From: CAZJNX01 sp964547415
Lineage (GTDB): Bacteria > Pseudomonadota > Alphaproteobacteria > Rhizobiales > Amorphaceae
DNA: 18,622 nucleotides
Assembly (NCBI GenBank): GCA_964547415.1
Contig: CAZJNX010000086.1
Span: forward strand, 1 to 18,622
Direction of reading: 5' to 3'
In this document: positions 13,909 through 18,622 of the stretch, in pieces
Layout: every line of letters starts with the position of its first letter
How positions within the stretch are numbered: position 1 is the stretch's first letter
Notes under the pieces: generated by a model
Databases searched by the model: none
Told to the model about the DNA's origin: nothing
What the model saw: the letters and a program-made list of their open reading frames with translations, nothing else
Position numbers and translations under genes: made by a program

Positions 13909-16527
13909 GTGAACGAGGGCGACAAGCACGAGGCGGTTGAGCACGAGGCCGGCGCCGCCGGCCGCGAGGACGCCGCTGCGCCGGCGCCGCCGACCGCTTC
14001 CGGTGGGGCCGGGGACGACGGGCGGCGGATGGACGGGCCGGGGGCGGGGCCCGGCGCCGCCGCCGACCGGCTCGATCCCGTCGCCGCCGCCTCGGCGGAG
14101 GGCGCGCCGGAGCACCATCTTGCGCCCGAGGAAGAGGCCGGGCTCGTCGCGGCCGTGAGCGAGGCGCTCCTCGACCTCTCGGACGCACGGGCGGGCGAGG
14201 CGTGCGTCGAGCCCGGCCCGTCCGACCGCGCCGGGGAGCACGTCGCCGTGTCGCCGTCGGACGAGGCGGCGGCCGATCCGTCCGGCGAGCCGCCTGCCGA
14301 CGAGGAGGGGGGCGACGACGAGGGGGCGACCGAGGCGACGGCCGGTGCGGCGGCGGCGACGTCGGTCCCGGCGGTCGGCGGGGGCGTTGCCGCCGGCGAG
14401 ACCGGGTTCGATCATGCCGCGGCCGAGGCCATGATCGCGCGGGCCGCCCGGGGGGTGCCACCCGTCGCGGAGGTGCGGCCGACCCGCATCGTCGTGCACG
14501 ACACGGTCCTCGAGGATCCTTACGCCTGGCTTCGGGCGGCCAACTGGCGGGAGGTGATGCGCGATCCGGGCGTGCTGGCCGCGCCGATCCGCGCCTACCT
14601 CGAGGCGGAGAACGCCTACGCCGACCACGCGATGGCGTCCACGCGCCCGCTGCAGGAGACGCTGCTGGCCGAGTTGCGTGGCCGCATCAAGGAAGACGAC
14701 GCCACCGTCCCCCAGCCCGACGGCGAATTCGCCTACGCGATGCGCTACACCGCCGGCGCCGAGCACCCGCGGATCGTGCGGACCACCCGCCATGGCCACG
14801 CCGAGAAGACCCTCCTCGACGCGAACCACGAGGCGGTGGGGACCGCCTATTTCCGGCTCGCCGCGGCCGAGCACTCGCCCAACCATCGCTGGCTCGCCTG
14901 GGCGAGCGACACCACCGGGGGCGAGGAATACACCGTGCGCATCCGCGACACGGCGCGGGAGCGGGACCTTCCCGACGCGGTGGCCGGCGCCTCCGGGAGC
15001 ATCGCCTGGGCCAGCGACAATGAGCACCTGTTCTACGTCCGGCTCGACGAGAACCACCGGCCCGCCAGCGTGTGGCGCCACCGGCGCGGGACCGATCCTT
15101 CCGAGGACGAGAAGGTCTACGAAGAGGCGGACCCGGGCTTCTTCGTCGCGGTCGGGCGCTCCCTGTGCGGGCGCTTCGTCCTGATCGACACCCACGACCA
15201 CCAGACCTCGGAGTACCGTCTCGTCCCGGCCGACCGGCCGACCGAGCCGCCGCGCCTCGTCTCGCCCCGCGTGGAGGGGGAGGAGTACGACGTGGCGCCC
15301 CACGGCTCGCACCTTTATGTGCTGACGAACGCGGGCGGGGCCGAGGACTTCCGGATCGCCCGGGCGCCGCTCGCCGACCCGGGGCGGGAGAACTGGGTCG
15401 ACGTGGTGCCCCACCGGCCGGGCGTCCTGATCGCGTCGATGCTCGTGTTCGACGAGTACCTCGTGCGCCTCGAGCGGGCCGACGGGCCGCCGCGGATCGT
15501 GGTGCGGCGCCTCGCCGACGGCGACGAGCACGCGATCGCCTTCGAGGAGGAGGCCTACGCCCTCGGCATGCAGGAGGGTTACGAGTTCGACACGCGCACC
15601 CTGCGCTTCACCTACTCCTCCATGACGACGCCGACCCGCGTCTACGACTACGACATGGAGACCCGCGAACGGGTGCTGCGCAAGGAGCAGGAAATCCCCT
15701 CGGGCCACGACCCCTCCCGCTACGTGACGCGGCGGATCATGGCGCCCGCGCCCGACGGGGAGACGGTGCCGGTGTCGGTCCTCCACCGCGTCGACACGCC
15801 GGTGGACGGGACCGCGCCCTGCCTCCTCTACGGCTATGGCGCCTACGGCATCACCATCCCGGCGGGCTTCAACGCGAACGCCCTGTCCCTCGTCGACCGG
15901 GGCATGGTGTTCGCCATCGCCCACGTGCGCGGCGGCAAGGACAAGGGCTTCCGCTGGTACCGGGAGGGGCGGCGGGAGAAGAAGGAGAACACCTTCACCG
16001 ACTTCCTCGCTGCCGCCGACCACCTGGTGGCGGAGGGCTTCGCGCGGGCGGGCGGGATCGTCGCCCAGGGCGGATCGGCGGGCGGGATGCTGATGGGTGT
16101 CGTCGCCAACACCGGGGGCGAGCGGTTCGCCGGGATCGTGGCGGAGGTGCCGTTCGTCGACGTTCTCAACACCATGATGGACGCGACGCTGCCGCTGACG
16201 CCGCCCGAGTGGCCCGAGTGGGGCAACCCGATCGAGGACGAGGACGCGTTCCACCGCATTCGCGGCTACTCCCCTTACGACAACGTGGCCGGGCGGCCCT
16301 ACCCGCCCATGCTGGTGCTGGCCGGGGTGTCGGACCCGCGGGTGACCTATTGGGAGCCTGCGAAATGGGTGGCGCGGCTTCGGGCCTTGCGGACCAACGA
16401 CGCGCCGCTCATCCTCAGGACCAACATGGAGGCGGGGCACGGCGGTGCCTCGGGCCGGTTCGAGCGCCTCCACGAGGTGGCCTTCATCCAGGCGTTCACG
16501 CTGACGACAGTCGGGCGCGGCCGCTGA
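13909..16527 (+). CDS. opdB: Oligopeptidase B (prolyl oligopeptidase family S9A) with acidic N-terminal extension
   Basis: This serine peptidase cleaves short peptides after Lys or Arg. With the GTG start it has 872 residues. Residues 184-872 match the family: EDPYAWL near the start, a seven-bladed propeller region in the middle, then YGYGAYG, QGGSAGGMLMG with Ser723, the GVSDPRVTYWEPAKW segment with Asp809 and AGHGGASGRFE with His844. These complete the catalytic triad. Residues 1-183 are extra: rich in Ala, Gly, Glu, Asp and Pro, with no motif I know. Nearly all third positions there are G or C (about 15 of 174 codons end in A or T), as in the real gene, so the extension is probably translated. 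An internal ATG at 14431 would give a family-length 698-residue enzyme but has a poor ribosome-binding site. No signal peptide is seen; the location is probably the cytosol. Confidence 0.93.
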   Translation: MNEGDKHEAVEHEAGAAGREDAAAPAPPTASGGAGDDGRRMDGPGAGPGAAADRLDPVAAASAEGAPEHHLAPEEEAGLVAAVSEALLDLSDARAGEACVEPGPSDRAGEHVAVSPSDEAAADPSGEPPADEEGGDDEGATEATAGAAAATSVPAVGGGVAAGETGFDHAAAEAMIARAARGVPPVAEVRPTRIVVHDTVLEDPYAWLRAANWREVMRDPGVLAAPIRAYLEAENAYADHAMASTRPLQETLLAELRGRIKEDDATVPQPDGEFAYAMRYTAGAEHPRIVRTTRHGHAEKTLLDANHEAVGTAYFRLAAAEHSPNHRWLAWASDTTGGEEYTVRIRDTARERDLPDAVAGASGSIAWASDNEHLFYVRLDENHRPASVWRHRRGTDPSEDEKVYEEADPGFFVAVGRSLCGRFVLIDTHDHQTSEYRLVPADRPTEPPRLVSPRVEGEEYDVAPHGSHLYVLTNAGGAEDFRIARAPLADPGRENWVDVVPHRPGVLIASMLVFDEYLVRLERADGPPRIVVRRLADGDEHAIAFEEEAYALGMQEGYEFDTRTLRFTYSSMTTPTRVYDYDMETRERVLRKEQEIPSGHDPSRYVTRRIMAPAPDGETVPVSVLHRVDTPVDGTAPCLLYGYGAYGITIPAGFNANALSLVDRGMVFAIAHVRGGKDKGFRWYREGRREKKENTFTDFLAAADHLVAEGFARAGGIVAQGGSAGGMLMGVVANTGGERFAGIVAEVPFVDVLNTMMDATLPLTPPEWPEWGNPIEDEDAFHRIRGYSPYDNVAGRPYPPMLVLAGVSDPRVTYWEPAKWVARLRALRTNDAPLILRTNMEAGHGGASGRFERLHEVAFIQAFTLTTVGRGR

Positions 16528-16546
16528 CCATGGCGGGGAGACGGCG

Positions 16547-16861
16547 ATGAGCGATGCGAGCACCCTCGGCGCCTTCTTCGCATGCCTCCTGTTCTGCCCG
16601 TCCGAGGGGCTGCCGCTCCAGGAGTACGAGCCGATGCCCACCCTCGTCGGCAGCCGCTACGATTGCCGGCGCGCGCCCGCCGACGCCGTCTGGGTCGGGC
16701 GGCTGACGGGGCGCAACGACTTCGGCGACCGGGTGCGGACCATCAGCGTGACCGGGTGCTTCGAGAGCCGGCGGGAGTGCGAGCGCATCCTCGATCGGTT
16801 CGACGGGCTCACCTTCGGCAACGTGTACCGGCGTTGCCGGCGCGGCGAGCCGCCTGCCTGA
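16547..16861 (+). CDS. Small six-cysteine protein, unknown function
   Basis: I do not recognise this 104-residue protein. The ATG has a GGGGAG ribosome-binding site six bases upstream and lies 19 bases after the opdB stop, so cotranscription is likely. Six cysteines occur at 13, 17, 40, 71, 78 and 97. The N-terminus contains a short hydrophobic stretch, GAFFACLLFC (8-17), too polar around it for a confident signal peptide. The body is soluble with many Arg residues, including VGSRYDCRRAP, VWVGRLTGRNDFG and CFESRRECERILDRF. Third positions are GC-rich as expected for a gene here. It could be a small secreted or metal-binding protein, but neither is shown. Confidence 0.7.
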   Translation: MSDASTLGAFFACLLFCPSEGLPLQEYEPMPTLVGSRYDCRRAPADAVWVGRLTGRNDFGDRVRTISVTGCFESRRECERILDRFDGLTFGNVYRRCRRGEPPA

Positions 16862-17292
16862 CCGGGGAAGCGCCGCCCCGCCGGCGAGAGGGGCGCACGG
16901 GTCGGGCGCCGCATCGACCCGCGCCTTCGCCTCTTCGTCTTCGGGGGCTGACCCGGCGCCCGACCCGCGCGGGATCCGGAGGCATGGGCGCCGCCTGACT
17001 GTCGGCCTTCCGTCTTTCCACCGGCATGGACCACGCGCGGACGGTGCGCCGGCCATGCTGCGTCGCGGAGGACGGCGGCGATGCGCGAAGGCGAGCGGCG
17101 TCCGCGGGGGGCCGGGGCGACGGCCAGAGGCGCCGTCAGGGGCGGGCGAGGCGTGCCGGCCGCCGTTCGGGGGGCCAGCGGAAGGCGGTCGGGGCAGGGC
17201 GGGCACGGCGACCGGTGGGGCGGGGCCGCGGGCGTGCTGGAGGCAGCAGGCGGTTTTCCCCCTCCCCCGCGGGGACGCGCCGGTGGTGCCCG
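16862..17292. other. Convergent intergenic stretch without a convincing gene
   Basis: These 431 bases lie between the small six-cysteine gene (+) and the methylmalonyl-CoA mutase gene (-). Open frames give Arg/Gly-rich strings with no motif and no ribosome-binding site. The left part holds a long inverted repeat, listed separately. I looked for cobalamin riboswitch features, since a B12 enzyme is adjacent, and found none; in any case this is the downstream side of that gene. Confidence 0.5.
16898..16967. repeat. Long inverted repeat, possible terminator
   Basis: CGGGTCGGGCGCCG (16898-16911) and CGGCGCCCGACCCG (16954-16967) are perfect 14-base inverted arms separated by 42 bases. One mismatch further out, three more pairs can form (16894-16896 with 16969-16971). 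CGACCCGCGC occurs twice in direct order, at 16915-16924 and 16961-16970. It lies between convergent genes, which fits transcription termination, but there is no T tract. Confidence 0.6.
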
Positions 17293-18622
17293 TTACTCCG
17301 CGGCCTGGCGGGGGGTGTAGCCGAGCCGGGCGTTGAGGGTATCGAGAAGGCCGTCGGCGGCCTCGGCGATGACGGTGCCCGGCGGGAAGATGGCGGCGGC
17401 ACCCGCCTCGCGCAGGGCGTCGAAGTCGCCCGGCGGGATGACGCCGCCCACCACGATCAGGATGTCCTCGCGGCCAGCCTCGGCGAGGGCTTCGCGCAGG
17501 GCCGGGACGAGCGACAGGTGGCTTGCGGCGAGGGAGGAGACGCCGACGATGTGGACGTCGTTCTCCACCGCCTGGCGGGCGCACTCGTCGGGCGTGGCGA
17601 ACAGGGGGCCGATGTCCACGTCGAATCCGAGGTCGGCGAAGGCGGAGGCGATGACCTTCTGTCCGCGGTCGTGGCCGTCCTGACCCATCTTGGCGACGAG
17701 GATGCGCGGACGGCGCCCGTCGTCCTCGACGAAGCGCTCCACCCGCTCGCGGATCTTGTCGATCTGTCCGGACAAGGCGCCGGCCTCCCGCTTGTAGACG
17801 CCGGTGATCGCCTTCACCTCGGCGACGTGGCGGCCGAAGACCGCCTCCATGGCGTCGGAGATCTCGCCCACGGTGGCCTTGGCGCGGGCCGCGTCGACCG
17901 AGAGGGCGAGGAGGTTGCCGCCCGCCCGCGCGCCCTCGGTGAGGGCGGAAAGGGCCGCCTCGACGGCCGCCTGGTCGCGCTCGGCGCGCAGGCGCTCGAG
18001 CTTCTCGATCTGGCGGCGGCGGACGGCGGCGTTGTCGACCTTCAGGACCTCGATGGGGGCCTCGTCGGACGGGCGGCCCTTGTTGACGCCGACCACGGTC
18101 TGGGCGCCGCTGTCGATCCGCGCCTGGGTGCGGGCCGCGGCCTCCTCGATGCGCATCTTCGGGGTGCCGGCCTCGATCGCCTTCGCCATGCCGCCGAGCG
18201 CCTCGACCTCCTCGATATGGGCGAGGGCCCGCCCGGCGAGGTCGGCGGTGAGGCGCTCCACGTAGAGGGAGCCGCCCCAGGGGTCGATGGTGCGGGTGGT
18301 GCCCGATTCCTCGGCAAGCACGAGCTGGGTGTTGCGGGCGATCCGAGCCGAGAAGTCGGTCGGGAGCGCCAGCGCCTCGTCGAGGGCGTTGGTGTGGAGG
18401 GACTGGGTGTGGCCCTGGGTCGCCGCCATCGCCTCCACGCAGGTGCGCACGACGTTGTTGTAGACATCCTGCGCGGTGAGCGACCAGCCCGACGTCTGCG
18501 AGTGGGTCCGCAGGGACAGCGAGCGGTCGTCCGCCGGCGAAAAGTTCTCCTTCATGAGCTTCGCCCACAGGAGGCGGGCCGCCCGCATCTTGGCGACCTC
18601 CATGAAGAAGTTCATCCCGATC
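17293..18622 (-). CDS. scpA: Methylmalonyl-CoA mutase, C-terminal 442 residues (5' end outside window)
   Basis: This adenosylcobalamin enzyme interconverts (R)-methylmalonyl-CoA and succinyl-CoA, feeding propionyl-CoA carbon into the TCA cycle. The frame is open to the window edge and the first readable residues, IGMNFFMEVAKMRAARLLWA, are internal, so the ATG at 18615 is not the start. Substrate-domain motifs include RTHSQTSGWSLT, TQGHTQSLHTNALDEALALP and FSARIARNTQ. The C-terminal B12-binding domain carries DGHDRGQ, whose His (codon 17671-17673) is the lower axial cobalt ligand, then SSLAASHLSLVPAL and VVGGVIPPGD. The domain order and length fit the single-chain homodimeric enzyme of about 710-720 residues; roughly 270 residues are missing. 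It ends in TAA at 17293-17295. Confidence 0.96.
   Translation of the reverse strand, partial: IGMNFFMEVAKMRAARLLWAKLMKENFSPADDRSLSLRTHSQTSGWSLTAQDVYNNVVRTCVEAMAATQGHTQSLHTNALDEALALPTDFSARIARNTQLVLAEESGTTRTIDPWGGSLYVERLTADLAGRALAHIEEVEALGGMAKAIEAGTPKMRIEEAAARTQARIDSGAQTVVGVNKGRPSDEAPIEVLKVDNAAVRRRQIEKLERLRAERDQAAVEAALSALTEGARAGGNLLALSVDAARAKATVGEISDAMEAVFGRHVAEVKAITGVYKREAGALSGQIDKIRERVERFVEDDGRRPRILVAKMGQDGHDRGQKVIASAFADLGFDVDIGPLFATPDECARQAVENDVHIVGVSSLAASHLSLVPALREALAEAGREDILIVVGGVIPPGDFDALREAGAAAIFPPGTVIAEAADGLLDTLNARLGYTPRQAAE

Noticed and set aside
13774..16641. A 955-codon open frame antisense to the oligopeptidase gene
   Set aside because: It has no recognisable domain, while the other strand has a full S9A catalytic triad.
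17266..17290. CCCCGCGGGG palindrome just past the methylmalonyl-CoA mutase stop as a terminator
   Set aside because: It has no loop and no T tract, and such palindromes are expected often in DNA this GC-rich.
16862..17292. Cobalamin riboswitch near the methylmalonyl-CoA mutase gene
   Set aside because: No conserved B12-box-like sequence was found, and this side is downstream of the gene, not its leader.

Overview
This very GC-rich window (codon third positions are overwhelmingly G or C) looks like chromosomal DNA of an alphaproteobacterium, most likely a member of the Hyphomicrobiales (Rhizobiales). The lineage markers are a MucR/Ros-type zinc-finger regulator, the fabI - histidine phosphatase - aroC - ribB run, a single-chain methylmalonyl-CoA mutase and an oligopeptidase B. 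I cannot name the genus. There is no sign of a mobile element, CRISPR array, tRNA or rRNA; the genes share the same codon style and the region reads as a stable core or near-core chromosomal segment.

Layout. Positions 1-3802 (+): the 3' end of fabI, a histidine phosphatase, aroC, a bifunctional-looking ribB whose GTP cyclohydrolase II half has lost its catalytic residues, and a two-TM membrane protein. The last three overlap or touch, so they are probably translated together. A strong hairpin (3790-3814) separates them from the convergent caspase-like gene (3840-5615, -), a secreted multi-domain protein. A gene-poor stretch follows (5616-6196). Next is mucR (6263-6715, -), with a textbook terminator at 6197-6231 and an AT-rich upstream island holding a possible promoter. 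Positions 7113-13093 (-) hold a complete seven-gene Mrp/Pha-type cation/proton antiporter operon, mrpABCDEFG. Genes A and B are separate (group 1 layout), and four of the six junctions are ATGA overlaps. Positions 13389-16861 (+): msrB, an oligopeptidase B with an unusual acidic, low-complexity N-terminal extension, and a small cysteine-containing unknown. A gap with a long inverted repeat (16898-16967) follows, then the 3' part of methylmalonyl-CoA mutase (-) running off the window.

How the genes relate. fabI, aroC and ribB are housekeeping steps in fatty-acid, aromatic amino acid and riboflavin synthesis. The Mrp operon would exchange Na+ or K+ for H+ across the inner membrane and supports pH and salt homeostasis. 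MsrB repairs oxidised methionine and oligopeptidase B cleaves peptides after basic residues. Nothing here is a clear new system. The points most worth a second look are the oligopeptidase B extension with its apparently hairpin-bridged ribosome-binding site, the caspase-like protein with peptidoglycan-binding and glycine-zipper parts, and the RibB with a dead cyclohydrolase domain.
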